A stretch of 64,000 nt of DNA. It comes from BOG-1184 sp049514575. GTDB taxonomy: Bacteria; Fibrobacterota; Chitinivibrionia; Chitinivibrionales; Chitinispirillaceae. Positions 7,900 to 16,396 of this stretch are shown here, one piece after another. The notes beneath the pieces were generated by a model that saw only the letters and a list, made by a program, of their open reading frames with translations, had not been told where the DNA came from and did no database searches. A program made the position numbers and the translations under genes. The first letter of the stretch is position 1. Each line of letters begins with the position of its first letter. The stretch is taken from the NCBI GenBank assembly GCA_049514575.1, contig JBEKUX010000009.1:54711-118710 (forward strand), written 5' to 3'.

Positions 7900-8178
7900 T
7901 CAACCCTTCCCGTACGGCGACCTCTCTTCTTCTACTTTCTCGGCAAGCAGCACTTTCAAGAGCGATTGATAAGGGACATCCCGTTTGTTGGCCAACGATT
8001 TTAATTCATCGAGTAAAAATTCAGGTAGACGGAGAGAAATAGTCCTGGTAGACGGTTTTAACTTCGGGAACAATGCCTTCCGGGCCTTCGACCAATCAAG
8101 ATATTCTGTCGAATCGTGCGTTGACCAGAATGTTCTCTCTTCTTTTTCGTTTTTAAATTTTGGGATCGGCTTTCTCAT
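7900..8178 (-). CDS. brnA: BrnA/CopG-type antitoxin
   Basis: 92 residues. The N-terminal half contains FWSTHDSTEYLDWSKA, typical of the CopG-like antitoxins that partner BrnT. The C-terminal half, TRTISLRLPEFLLDELKSLANKRDVPYQSLLKVLLAEKV in part (about 44-82), fits a ribbon-helix-helix DNA-binding domain. It overlaps brnT by 26 nt and follows it, the usual brnT-brnA gene order. By family knowledge it neutralises BrnT and, in complex with it, represses the operon; a palindrome is present at the brnT promoter. It could act with or without the broken gene downstream, for which no link is visible. Confidence 0.85.
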   Translation of the reverse strand: MRKPIPKFKNEKEERTFWSTHDSTEYLDWSKARKALFPKLKPSTRTISLRLPEFLLDELKSLANKRDVPYQSLLKVLLAEKVEEERSPYGKG

Positions 8179-8470
8179 GGGTATCGTATATCTCTTTCTC
8201 GTTTCTGCTCATGGGTCTGGCGCATATTATTCTTATCAGCTTTTTCCTTGGCGTAAATACGAGGTATAATTTTCTCTCTGCATTAGTCTTGCCTAAAACA
8301 TAATATCGCGATTCGGTTTGTGAATGTTTTATATCCTCTGCGACAATAATCGGCCGGTTAAAAAAGACCTCTTCGCTTTCCAGCGGAGTGACATTGTGCT
8401 TCTTTGTGTTCTTGTCATAATTCCCTTCATCCCAATCAAAGCCTTCGTACGTACCAAGCGGTAAATCCAT
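8153..8470 (-). CDS. brnT: BrnT family toxin (RelE-fold ribonuclease)
   Basis: 105 residues. FDWDEGNYDKNTKKHNVTPLESEEVFF near the N-terminus is the BrnT signature (a WD-x-x-K-x-x-x-N-x-x-KH pattern), and the C-terminal part RIICARPMSRNEKEIY carries the expected basic and R-x-x-S/T residues (about 80-95). BrnT proteins are RNases that inhibit translation. A GGA lies just before the ATG and the gene has its own sigma70-type promoter. Nothing appears truncated, so the toxin is probably active and held in check by BrnA. Confidence 0.87.
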   Translation of the reverse strand: MDLPLGTYEGFDWDEGNYDKNTKKHNVTPLESEEVFFNRPIIVAEDIKHSQTESRYYVLGKTNAERKLYLVFTPRKKLIRIICARPMSRNEKEIYDTHEKADPKI

Positions 8471-8481
8471 TAAATATCCTT

Positions 8482-8520
8482 GTATATTATCAATATATAC
8501 TTTTTTCGACCATTGTTCAA
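8482..8520 (-). promoter_or_regulatory. brnTA promoter with overlapping palindromic operator
   Basis: On the minus strand TTGAAC (8520-8515), a 17-nt spacer and TATATT (8497-8492) form a good sigma70 promoter ending about 20 nt before the brnT ATG. The -10 is embedded in an inverted repeat with arms GTATAT (8482-8487) and ATATAC (8495-8500). An operator covering the -10 is what autoregulation by BrnA or a BrnT-BrnA complex would require. Confidence 0.6.
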
Positions 8521-8542
8521 GTGTTTTTGCTGATTTTTTATT

Positions 8543-9637
8543 TTATAAAAACCTTATCAGATCATTGTGTTCCGGAAATCCGCCGAGCTGCATGATGGTG
8601 CGGTCCGGAATGTTATAAAGCCTGAGCGGAGAGATGATTTCCCTTTGCAGGTCAGGGACAGAGGAGAGTAAAAGATCGGCGCCTGCAATGCCGGCAACAC
8701 GCACATCGCGAAGGACCGCAGGCAGCACCACGGTGGTGCCTGACTGCACGTCAGTGTTTCCGGCAGGATAATGGAGCCGGATTGCACCGTTTATAACGGT
8801 AAGCACGCTGAACGACTGCTTTGCAGGTAAAAGGAACTCTTCGGCACGTACTAACCTGTACTGTTCCAAGGCAAAATAGCGGCAGGCGGCCCAATAGGAG
8901 TGTAAACAGCCACATTCTTCCAATGTGATCGGTGATATCCTGTACCGTTCATGCGCAATGGTGTCAATTACCTTGAGCGCATCGCGCACATGGAGCGATC
9001 GCGGTTTTCCTGACCCATCGACCCTTCCCCAATCGTAAAGCCTCAAGGTAGTGTCGGACGTTTCCTGTATTTCGTACAGTACGGTGCCTTCCATGATGGC
9101 ATGGACGGTCCCTGCGGGAATGAAGAGGACGTCGCCGCTTTTGACCGGCATGATATTGAGCAGTTCGTGCAGGGACCCGTTCTCAATGGCCCGGCTGATT
9201 ACTTTATGGGTAACGTCTTCCCTGAACCCGACGACGATCCGGGCGTCCTTTTTAGCATCGACCACATACCAGCATTCGGTTTTTCCGAACTCGCCCCATC
9301 CGTTTTCCCGGGCCTGCGCGTCGTCAGGATGCACCTGCACCGAAAGACGGTCGCGGGCGTCGATAAATTTATAGAGCAATGGGAACTTCCCGAAGAAATC
9401 GATCTTTCCGAGCAGTTCGTCCGCGGATTCAGCTGCAAGCCTTCCGAGCGCAGTGCCGGAAAGCGGCCCGCCTTCGACCATCGACTGGTCTGTTTCCAGG
9501 TTCACGACCTCCCATGACTCGCCGACAAGCTGGTCAGGCGCAAGGGGCCGGTTGAAACGCGTCCGCAGGGCACTCCCGCCCCAGATCGTCTCTTTGTAAA
9601 TCGGCTTAAAAAAAAGAGGTTCGGCAGGTATCTTCAC
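8543..9637 (-). CDS. manA: Mannose-6-phosphate isomerase, class I
   Basis: 364 residues. It interconverts fructose-6-phosphate and mannose-6-phosphate, feeding GDP-mannose and glycan synthesis. Family zinc ligands are present: Gln101 and His103 in SVQVHPDD, Glu121 in GKTECWYV, and His179 in IPAGTVHAI. The N-terminus FFKPIYKETIWGG is typical of the class I cupin enzymes found in Gram-positives and many FCB bacteria. A second, degenerate cupin half follows. It stands alone, convergent with nothing essential, about 30 nt upstream of a small membrane protein gene on the same strand. Confidence 0.93.
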   Translation of the reverse strand: MKIPAEPLFFKPIYKETIWGGSALRTRFNRPLAPDQLVGESWEVVNLETDQSMVEGGPLSGTALGRLAAESADELLGKIDFFGKFPLLYKFIDARDRLSVQVHPDDAQARENGWGEFGKTECWYVVDAKKDARIVVGFREDVTHKVISRAIENGSLHELLNIMPVKSGDVLFIPAGTVHAIMEGTVLYEIQETSDTTLRLYDWGRVDGSGKPRSLHVRDALKVIDTIAHERYRISPITLEECGCLHSYWAACRYFALEQYRLVRAEEFLLPAKQSFSVLTVINGAIRLHYPAGNTDVQSGTTVVLPAVLRDVRVAGIAGADLLLSSVPDLQREIISPLRLYNIPDRTIMQLGGFPEHNDLIRFL

Positions 9638-9668
9638 GAGCGCATCTCCTCTGTCACGCAGGGCCGAA

Positions 9669-9854
9669 TCATTTCAACTCTTTAAATTCACCGTCAACGA
9701 TGTCCATTTTCTTTTTATCAAACCGGTCTTCCTCATACCGTTTTACCTGCCCGCGGACATGCGGTTTTCCGCGGATTATAGGCAGCACGATCGAAAAAAT
9801 CGCACGAAGAATGAGGACGATAAGGATAATCTCTAACAGTCTTGCCATGAGCAT
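9669..9854 (-). CDS. Small single-pass membrane protein, unknown function
   Basis: 61 residues (59 if the second ATG at 9848 is used). One hydrophobic segment (about 5-27, LLEIILIVLILRAIFSIVLPII) is followed by a basic stretch GKPHVRGQVKRYEE and an acidic tail ending DIVDGEFKEL. This arrangement, a short anchor and a tail ending in VDGEFKE, resembles small DUF4834-like proteins seen next to housekeeping genes, but I cannot assign it. It is read in the same direction as manA, 31 nt upstream of it. Confidence 0.55.
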   Translation of the reverse strand: MLMARLLEIILIVLILRAIFSIVLPIIRGKPHVRGQVKRYEEDRFDKKKMDIVDGEFKELK

Positions 9855-10058
9855 AGTAGGGCCGCTTTGAAGCAGACATGGAAACTATCATGGAAATTAT
9901 GTATCTTTTCCGGCGTAGCACGCTCCGTTACGAAGGGGCAGCATATCAGCTGTACCGCAGATCATAATAATAATTGCGGTACCAATCCGTATTAAAAATA
10001 TTATAAAAGACGCTGCTCGTGCAGAAAACAACAGAACATTATCCGCTGGAGGAGATCT

Positions 10059-11048
10059 ATGAGTGTCGATATTGCAAAGCTAAATGACAAGATCAGTGAG
10101 GAGAGCAGCTTTGTCACGCTGCTTAAAAATGAGGTCGGCAAGGTTATTGTCGGACAGACAAGGATGATCGACCGTCTGCTTGTCGGGCTCCTTACCCGGG
10201 GCCATCTGCTGCTCGAAGGCGTGCCCGGACTGGCTAAGACCCTTGCTATTTCGACGCTTGCGAAGGCCATTGATACGGGCTTCCGCAGGATCCAGTTCAC
10301 CCCTGACCTGCTTCCCGCCGACCTTGTCGGCACGCTGGTGTATAATCAGAAAAGCGGTGAGTTCGTCGCAAAGAAGGGCCCGCTGTTTTCAAATATCATC
10401 CTCGCCGACGAAATCAACCGAGCGCCGGCAAAGGTGCAGAGTGCGCTTCTGGAAGCCATGCAGGAACGCCAGGTCACGATCGGCGACACGACCTACCCGC
10501 TTGCGGAGCCGTTCCTTGTACTCGCCACGCAGAACCCGATTGAACAGGAGGGCACGTATCCGCTGCCCGAAGCACAGGTCGACCGCTTCATGCTCAAGCT
10601 GAAAATCGTCTATCCATCACGCGAGGAGGAAAAACTGATCCTTCAGCGCATGGCGACCGGCGTGCTGCCGGAAGTGCGCAAAGTCGTTACCGTCGACAAG
10701 ATCCTTTCCGCCCGGGCAGTGGTGAACGAAATTTACATGGACCCCAAGGTTGAGGACTATATCGTCAACCTCGTCTTTGCGAGCCGCGAGCCGGCCGGCG
10801 TCGGCCTTGCGGACCAGAAGGATCTCATCGCCTGGGGCGCCTCACCGCGCGCCACGCTTTTCCTCACCCAGGCCGCGCGCGCCCACGCCTTTATCAGGGG
10901 ACGCGGTTACGTGACGCCGGAGGACGTGAAATCGATCGGCATGGACGTGCTGCGGCACCGCATCATCGTGACCTACGAGGCCGAAGCCGAGAACATTACG
11001 GCAGAAGATATCGTACAGAAAATATTTGACAGAGTAGAGGTCCCCTGA
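10059..11048 (+). CDS. MoxR-type AAA+ ATPase
   Basis: 329 residues. Walker A is GVPGLAKT at 54-61 and Walker B is ILADEINRAP at about 111-120; the sensor-1 stretch ATQNPIEQEGTYPLPEAQVDRF follows near 153-174. These are hallmark MoxR motifs. MoxR proteins act as chaperone-like ATPases that load or activate partner proteins. A DUF58 gene begins 25 nt downstream, the usual MoxR partner. A clear GGAGGAG precedes the ATG. The BatA/B-type von Willebrand genes that often follow in this cluster are absent. Confidence 0.93.
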   Translation: MSVDIAKLNDKISEESSFVTLLKNEVGKVIVGQTRMIDRLLVGLLTRGHLLLEGVPGLAKTLAISTLAKAIDTGFRRIQFTPDLLPADLVGTLVYNQKSGEFVAKKGPLFSNIILADEINRAPAKVQSALLEAMQERQVTIGDTTYPLAEPFLVLATQNPIEQEGTYPLPEAQVDRFMLKLKIVYPSREEEKLILQRMATGVLPEVRKVVTVDKILSARAVVNEIYMDPKVEDYIVNLVFASREPAGVGLADQKDLIAWGASPRATLFLTQAARAHAFIRGRGYVTPEDVKSIGMDVLRHRIIVTYEAEAENITAEDIVQKIFDRVEVP

Positions 11049-11073
11049 TGGAATTATACGCCACGAGAAACCT

Positions 11074-11952
11074 ATGATCCCGCGGGAAGTGCTTCAGAAG
11101 GTACGGCGGATCGAGATCAGGACCAAGAGCGTCGTGGACTCGATCCTGTCCGGCGAATACCACAGCGTATTCAAGGGCCGCGGCATGGAGTTTTCCGAAG
11201 TGCGCTCTTATGTCGAGGGCGACGACATCCGGAACATCGACTGGAACGTCACTGCCCGTATGAATTCGCTTTATGTCAAGAAACACGTGGAAGAGCGCGA
11301 GATGACCGTCATGCTGCTCGTGGACGCCTCGGCGTCCGGGAGCTTCGGCAGCGTCGACAAGTTCAAGGGCGAAATGGGGGTCGAGCTGTGCGCGCTCCTC
11401 GCTTTTTCGGCAATCAAGAACAACGACCGCGTGGGACTCATCATTTTCACCTCCGAAGTGGAACGGTACATCCCGCCGCAGAAGGGAAAAAACCACGTGC
11501 TCCGCGTGATCCGCGAACTCCTCTATTTCGAACCGCAGAGGAAAGGCACCAACGTTGCGGAGGCACTTTCTTTCCTGAACCGCGTGCAGCGCCGCAAGGC
11601 GGTTGTATTCCTCGTGTCAGATTTTTTCACTCCCCTGTTCACGAAACCGCTGCGCGTGACCGCAAAACGCCACGATCTCGTTGCCATATCCCTGCGTGAT
11701 CCCCGGGAAAGCGAAATGCCGGACGTCGGCCTTATCGAGCTTGAAGATGCAGAAAATGGTGGCGCCGTACTTGTTGATTCGTCGTCAAAAGAATTCAGAA
11801 ACGGCTATAAAAGGGAAATGGAAAAACGGACTGCGGCGATTTCACAGATATTTGTCTCCAACGGCGTTGATGAGATACCGGTTTCCACCGCGACCGATTA
11901 CGTGGACCCTCTGGTCAAGTTCTTCAGGAAACGGGAAAAAACGATTCGATAG
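11074..11952 (+). CDS. DUF58 domain protein, vWA-like partner of MoxR
   Basis: 292 residues, no membrane segment. The DUF58 signature is clear: GRGMEFSEVRSYVEGDDIRNIDWNVTAR around 35-62. The following vWA-like fold contains VDASASGSFG (about 87-96), a MIDAS-type DxSxS motif. Partner genes of this type are thought to act with MoxR in envelope or protein-complex maturation. The only in-frame start near the MoxR stop is ATG 11074; an upstream ATG at 11048 opens only nine codons. Transcription probably runs from MoxR. Confidence 0.9.
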   Translation: MIPREVLQKVRRIEIRTKSVVDSILSGEYHSVFKGRGMEFSEVRSYVEGDDIRNIDWNVTARMNSLYVKKHVEEREMTVMLLVDASASGSFGSVDKFKGEMGVELCALLAFSAIKNNDRVGLIIFTSEVERYIPPQKGKNHVLRVIRELLYFEPQRKGTNVAEALSFLNRVQRRKAVVFLVSDFFTPLFTKPLRVTAKRHDLVAISLRDPRESEMPDVGLIELEDAENGGAVLVDSSSKEFRNGYKREMEKRTAAISQIFVSNGVDEIPVSTATDYVDPLVKFFRKREKTIR

Positions 11953-12004
11953 GAATATTTTCCCCGTTTTTATTAAGTATTTCCCATTAATACAAGCGAA
12001 TTCT

Positions 12005-12032
12005 TTGAACGATCTCTCTATTCTATTATATT
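12005..12032 (+). promoter_or_regulatory. Candidate promoter of glmS
   Basis: TTGAAC at 12005-12010 and TATATT at 12027-12032 are separated by 16 nt, the same hexamers as in the brnTA promoter. It lies in the 165-base gap between DUF58 and glmS. I see no glmS ribozyme-like core, but could not test it by structure search. Confidence 0.35.
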
Positions 12033-12117
12033 TTACGGTGTCAGATGTGTCGTTGTTCCGTTCAAACAGCGGCGGACGTTTTTACTATTTATCTTCATAG
12101 ATGGGGGACACTGCGCC

Positions 12118-13950
12118 ATGTGCGGTATCGTCGGCTACATCGGCAACCGGGAAGCGTATCCCATTCTCATGGCCGGGCTGCAGGCGCTTGAATACCGTGG
12201 ATACGACAGCGCTGGGATAGCTATTGTCAATGGGAACAAAGCACAGATCGTCAAGGACAGAGGGAACGTAGCGCACCTCAAAGAGGTCATGAAAAAACGA
12301 CCTCTTTCCGGCTGTACAGGCATCGCCCATACCCGGTGGGCAACGCACGGCGCGCCGTCACAGGTCAACGCGCACCCTCACACGGACCAGGCCAACCATA
12401 TCGCCGTTGTGCATAACGGAATCATCGAAAATTATACTGTCCTGAAAGAAAATCTGAAAAAGGAAGGTATGCGCTTCCGGTCTGATACCGACACAGAAGT
12501 CCTTTCCCAGCTCATCGGCAAATACTATACAAACGGCGATCTTGCTTCAGCGGTGCGCAAGGCGCTTCTCGATATTGAGGGAACCTTCGGCATCGCGGTG
12601 GTCGCGTTCGATAACCCGGACATCATGATCGGCGCTCGGAAAGGGTCACCGCTCGTCGCCGGAATCGGCGATACGGAGCTGTTCCTCGCTTCGGACGCTT
12701 CGGCCATTGTCCATCATACGAAAAAAGTCATCTACCTCAAGGACGGCAATCTTATCGTTCTCGGGAAGAATGGCTCCTACCAGACCATGACTCTTGACAA
12801 CCGCAGTGTAAGTCCAGAAATTCACCACCTCGAGTGGGACGCAGAAGCGCTGGCAAAGGGCGGTTATTCCCATTTCATGCTCAAGGAGATTTTCGAGCAG
12901 CCGGAAACCATCAAAAATGCCATGCGCGGCAGGCTTCTTGTCGACGAAGGCGCGGCCCGTCTTGACGGGCTCAACCTGGTGCTGCCGGAGCTCCGTTCCA
13001 TCCGGCGGCTTATTCTCATCGCCTGCGGCACGAGCTGGCATGCGGCGCTCGTGGGTGAATACATGATTGAGGAGAACACGGGCATTCCCGTCGAGGTAGA
13101 GTATGCATCGGAATTCAGGTACCGGAACCCGATCATCGATCCGCATACCGTGGTATTTGTCATCAGCCAATCGGGTGAAACCGCCGATACTCTCGCCGCA
13201 CTTCGTGAGGCGGCCAATCGCGGCGCAACGGTGCTCGGCATCTGCAATGCGGTCGGGTCGAGTATCGCGCGCGAAACGCATGGCGGCGTGTATTGTCACG
13301 CAGGACCTGAAATCGGCGTGGCGTCAACCAAGGCCTTCACGTCGCAGCTCACCATTCTTGCGCAGCTTACGCTCCTTCTGGGACGAATGCGCCGCATCTC
13401 CCATGCAGAAGGCATAACGATAGCAAAGGCGCTCGAAGAGATCCCGAAACAGGTGACGAAAATCCTTCGACAGAATGATGCGATCAGGAAGATCGCCCAA
13501 CGTTTCTTCAGGCACAACAATTTCCTGTATCTCGGCCGGTCGTATAACTTCCCGGTGGCGCTCGAGGGCGCGCTCAAACTGAAAGAAATCTCCTATGTCC
13601 ATGCCGAAGGGTACCCGGCCGCCGAAATGAAGCATGGGCCGATCGCCCTGGTCGACAAAGATATGCCATCGGTCGTCATCGCCCTGCGCGACAGCGTGTA
13701 CGAAAAGGTGCTCTCGAATATCCAGGAAATCAAGGCGCGGGGCGGCAGCATCATCGCCATCGCCACCGAAGGCGACCGGCACATCAGAAAGCACGCGCGT
13801 TATGTTATTTACATACCGGAAACAATCGAGATGCTCTCGCCGCTCCTTTCCGTGATCCCGCTCCAGCTCTTGGCCTATCATATCGCGGCGCTTCGCGGCT
13901 GCGCGATCGACCAGCCGCGCAACCTGGCGAAATCGGTCACCGTGGAATAA
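12118..13950 (+). CDS. glmS: Glutamine-fructose-6-phosphate aminotransferase (isomerizing)
   Basis: 610 residues, full length. It makes glucosamine-6-phosphate, the first committed step to UDP-GlcNAc for peptidoglycan and LPS. The start MCGIVGYIG exposes the catalytic Cys2 of the Ntn glutaminase domain. Two SIS isomerase domains follow (for example IACGTSWHA and VFVISQSGETADT near 301-351; YAEGYPAAEMKHGPIAL-like stretch near 498-514), and the C-terminus DQPRNLAKSVTVE carries the conserved catalytic loop. It heads a probable operon with ridA, scpA and scpB. Confidence 0.97.
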   Translation: MCGIVGYIGNREAYPILMAGLQALEYRGYDSAGIAIVNGNKAQIVKDRGNVAHLKEVMKKRPLSGCTGIAHTRWATHGAPSQVNAHPHTDQANHIAVVHNGIIENYTVLKENLKKEGMRFRSDTDTEVLSQLIGKYYTNGDLASAVRKALLDIEGTFGIAVVAFDNPDIMIGARKGSPLVAGIGDTELFLASDASAIVHHTKKVIYLKDGNLIVLGKNGSYQTMTLDNRSVSPEIHHLEWDAEALAKGGYSHFMLKEIFEQPETIKNAMRGRLLVDEGAARLDGLNLVLPELRSIRRLILIACGTSWHAALVGEYMIEENTGIPVEVEYASEFRYRNPIIDPHTVVFVISQSGETADTLAALREAANRGATVLGICNAVGSSIARETHGGVYCHAGPEIGVASTKAFTSQLTILAQLTLLLGRMRRISHAEGITIAKALEEIPKQVTKILRQNDAIRKIAQRFFRHNNFLYLGRSYNFPVALEGALKLKEISYVHAEGYPAAEMKHGPIALVDKDMPSVVIALRDSVYEKVLSNIQEIKARGGSIIAIATEGDRHIRKHARYVIYIPETIEMLSPLLSVIPLQLLAYHIAALRGCAIDQPRNLAKSVTVE

Positions 13951-13962
13951 GGGCAGCACTCC

Positions 13963-14343
13963 ATGCCGCACCGCACCATTGCCACCCCAAGCGCTCCGCA
14001 GCCGGTCGGACCTTACAGCCAGGCGGTCACGGCCGGCAAGTTCGTCTTTATCTCAGGGCAGATCCTGCTTGATCCGGATTCCGGCGTTTGTAACGTCGGT
14101 GCAATCGGCGATCAGACGCGCCAGACATTGCGTAACCTCAAGGCGGTACTCTCGGCCGCAAACCTGTCGCCGCACGCACTTGTTAAAACCACCGTGTACC
14201 TGCGTTCCATGGCTGATTTTGCCGCTTTCAATGCGGTTTACGAAGAAGAGCTTGCCGGCGCAAAACCGGCACGGAGCGTGGTCGAGGTCAACGCGCTTCC
14301 GCGCGGGGCGCTCGTTGAAATCGAGGCTATAGCATGCCGATGA
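13963..14343 (+). CDS. ridA: RidA family deaminase (reactive imine/enamine hydrolase)
   Basis: 126 residues. QPVGPYSQAV near residue 12-21, FISGQILLDPDSG and the C-terminal AFNAVYEEEL...ARSVVEVNALPRGALVEIEAIA pattern are characteristic, with the arginine (ARS) that binds the substrate carboxylate. RidA hydrolyses 2-aminoacrylate and related imines released by PLP enzymes. The gene starts 12 nt after glmS and overlaps scpA by 10 nt. The link to glmS and the condensin genes is probably only co-transcription. Confidence 0.93.
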   Translation: MPHRTIATPSAPQPVGPYSQAVTAGKFVFISGQILLDPDSGVCNVGAIGDQTRQTLRNLKAVLSAANLSPHALVKTTVYLRSMADFAAFNAVYEEELAGAKPARSVVEVNALPRGALVEIEAIACR

Positions 14344-15116
14344 AACATCGCGAATACGAAGTGAAGCTGGACCTGTTTGAAGGACCGCTGGATCTCCTGC
14401 TCTATCTGGTCACCAAGGCCGAGGTGGACATTATAAACCTTCCGGTGGCGCAGATCACCGCGCAGTTCCTCGACTACCTTGACCTCATGCGCGAACTCAA
14501 CATCGACATTGCCGCAGATTATCTGCACATGGCCGCCACGCTCACCTATCTCAAGGCGCGGGAACTGCTGCCGCCTATCGAATCCGACGGACTGGCGCAG
14601 CCGGAGGAAGGAATTTACAACCGCGAAGAACTGGTGCGGCAGCTGCTCGAATACCAGAAATACAAGCAGGCGGCCGGTGCATTTAAAAATTTTGAGGCCG
14701 AGCAGATACACCTCTTCAAGCGGGGCGTTCCAGAAACGATCGAAGCATTTGCAACTGACGAGGACAGTATTGATTTCGGCACACTCTCGCTTTTCGATAT
14801 CCTCTCTGCATTTAAAAGGGTCATTGAACGGGCGAAAGATGAAGATGCCTACCGCCAGACCGTTCTTGCCGACAATGTCAAAATCGACGACCGGATCGAA
14901 CATGTGCTGTCCGTGCTTACCGATTGTCCGGAAGTGCGTTTCGAAGAGCTGTTCGGCGACGACCTGCGGAAAATGGTCATCGTGGTAACCTTCATGGCCA
15001 TATTGGAGCTTGTCAAGATGCAGGAGATCGTTTTCCGGCAGGAAGAACGCTTCGGCCCGATAATGGTCACACGCCGACCACCGCAGTCCGGCGCAGCGCC
15101 TGCGCCAACGGGTTAA
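14334..15116 (+). CDS. scpA: Segregation and condensation protein A
   Basis: 260 residues. The N-terminus YEVKLDLFEGPLDLLLYLVTKAEVDI is the kleisin N-domain that contacts the SMC neck, and ATLTYLKARELLP continues it. The C-terminal winged-helix end is near VTFMAILELVKMQEIVFRQE. ScpA bridges SMC heads in the bacterial condensin complex. It overlaps ridA and is followed 30 nt later by scpB, so both non-SMC subunits are co-expressed. No smc gene is in the window. Confidence 0.94.
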   Translation: MPMKHREYEVKLDLFEGPLDLLLYLVTKAEVDIINLPVAQITAQFLDYLDLMRELNIDIAADYLHMAATLTYLKARELLPPIESDGLAQPEEGIYNREELVRQLLEYQKYKQAAGAFKNFEAEQIHLFKRGVPETIEAFATDEDSIDFGTLSLFDILSAFKRVIERAKDEDAYRQTVLADNVKIDDRIEHVLSVLTDCPEVRFEELFGDDLRKMVIVVTFMAILELVKMQEIVFRQEERFGPIMVTRRPPQSGAAPAPTG

Positions 15117-15146
15117 CCGTAACTTTTTTTATTGAAGGGAAAAATT

Positions 15147-16058
15147 ATGAGCGATAACGAAAACGATCCGGTTGAACAGCCGTCCGATGCCATTGCCGGA
15201 GAGGAAGAATTGGAACAGCCTAAAGAAGAAGCCCCGGAGACGCTCCGGATACTGGAAGCACTGCTTTTTGCCTCAGAAGAACTGCTCACCACCGCACGCC
15301 TGAAAGCGATTCTTCCCGGCAACCCTGATGCACGGGCGATAAACGGCATGGTCGATCAGATCAACTGCCTGCTTCAGAAAGAAAGACACCCTTTCGAGGT
15401 CGTGGAGATCGGCGGCGGCTACCAGTTCAAGACCATCGCCTACTACCACCCGTGGGTCAGGCAGATCTTCCAGGAGAAGGCCTCACGGAGGCTTTCGATC
15501 CAGGCTCTCGAATGTCTTTCGATCATCTCGTACCGGCAGCCGCTCTCAAAGGCCGAGATCGAGGCAATCAGAGGGGTCATTTCCGATGGCGCCATGAAAA
15601 CACTCCTTGAAAAGCGGCTCATCACGGTCACGGGCCGCAGCGAAAAACCCGGCAGACCGCTTCTCTACGGCACCACGCAGGAGTTCCTGAAATATTTCGG
15701 CCTCAATAAAATCAGCGACCTTCCGAAAATCGAGGAATTCGAGGTCATGGTGCGCCAGAAAATCGAAAACATGCCGCTTGACGAATTAAAAAACGCAAAT
15801 GAACAAGCGAAACAGGACGCAACCGATGAGGCGGCCATTGAAGCTGCTCCACCCGAAGCAAAGCAGCAGGAAGCGGCAATTGAAAACGCGGCACCGGCGG
15901 AAAAACCAAAGACGGAAATAGAAATGCCGGTGCAGGAAAGCAGCATCGGCCTGTCTGACCATGAAGCAGTTGAGGTGACCATGCCGTCCGACAGCGGCGG
16001 GGGAACAAACCAGAATGACATCGGGGATGATGAGGCGCTGTTTGAGGTGAAGCTGTAA
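15147..16058 (+). CDS. scpB: Segregation and condensation protein B, with long acidic tail
   Basis: 303 residues from ATG 15147, which follows GAAGGGA; a TTG at 15132 is possible but less likely. The core, about residues 30-210, contains RILEALLFASEELL, RRLSIQALECLSIISYRQPLSKAEIEAIRGV and GRPLLYGTTQEFLKYFGL, typical tandem winged helices. The last 90 residues are Glu/Ala/Gln-rich and low-complexity, longer than in E. coli or Bacillus forms, and probably disordered. ScpB binds ScpA as a dimer. It ends the glmS operon, before a 338-base gap with a repeat. Confidence 0.93.
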   Translation: MSDNENDPVEQPSDAIAGEEELEQPKEEAPETLRILEALLFASEELLTTARLKAILPGNPDARAINGMVDQINCLLQKERHPFEVVEIGGGYQFKTIAYYHPWVRQIFQEKASRRLSIQALECLSIISYRQPLSKAEIEAIRGVISDGAMKTLLEKRLITVTGRSEKPGRPLLYGTTQEFLKYFGLNKISDLPKIEEFEVMVRQKIENMPLDELKNANEQAKQDATDEAAIEAAPPEAKQQEAAIENAAPAEKPKTEIEMPVQESSIGLSDHEAVEVTMPSDSGGGTNQNDIGDDEALFEVKL

Positions 16059-16396
16059 AAAAGGCCCGGAGACATTAAGGCAAGAGACAATAGGCATTAT
16101 TTAAAAATTTTAATAGGGTTCGCAGGGAGGATTTTTAAAGTATTTGGGCGTGCCCCCTTTGGGGTCGGCGTACTCCGGGCTCGCTATTCGCTCGGTCCCT
16201 TTAGGACTGCTTCGCACCCTCCCGAAGGGAGTATGCCTCACGCAAAAGAAATCAGATTGAGATAGTAATTCGCGCACCAAAAAACTCGTGGGTGGGGGTA
16301 CTCAAAAGTTAAGCCCTGCACTACCGGTGCCCACCCCCTACCCAAACAATGGCCTTTAGCAAAAGAAAAAGCATTTAAAAAATTATTTATAAGATC
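16059..16396. other. Gene-free 338-base region between scpB and mutS
   Basis: It contains the dispersed repeat at 16143-16247. Beyond the repeat is a G-rich stretch (GTGGGTGGGGGTA, about 16288-16300) facing a C-rich one (CCCACCCCCTACCC, about 16330-16343) that can pair imperfectly across roughly 30 bases, possibly a hairpin. A short AT-rich stretch precedes the mutS ATG, with no clear Shine-Dalgarno. I see no coding sequence. Confidence 0.6.
16143..16247 (+). repeat. Dispersed GC-rich repeat, copy 1
   Basis: It begins TTTGGGCGTGCCCC, passes through GGGGTCGGCG and CTCCGGGCTCGC, includes a GGTCC/AGGAC hairpin, and ends GTATGCCTCACGCAAAA. Copy 2 at 38485-38603 has the same start, middle and end in the same orientation. 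No reading frame is likely. Confidence 0.8.

Noticed and set aside
12040..12117. A glmS ribozyme before glmS
   Set aside because: No recognisable catalytic core was seen by eye; the gap is short and AT-rich, and a covariance search would be needed.
16059..16396. CRISPR-like repeats in the scpB-mutS gap
   Set aside because: The repeat there occurs once in this gap, with no regular spacer pattern.
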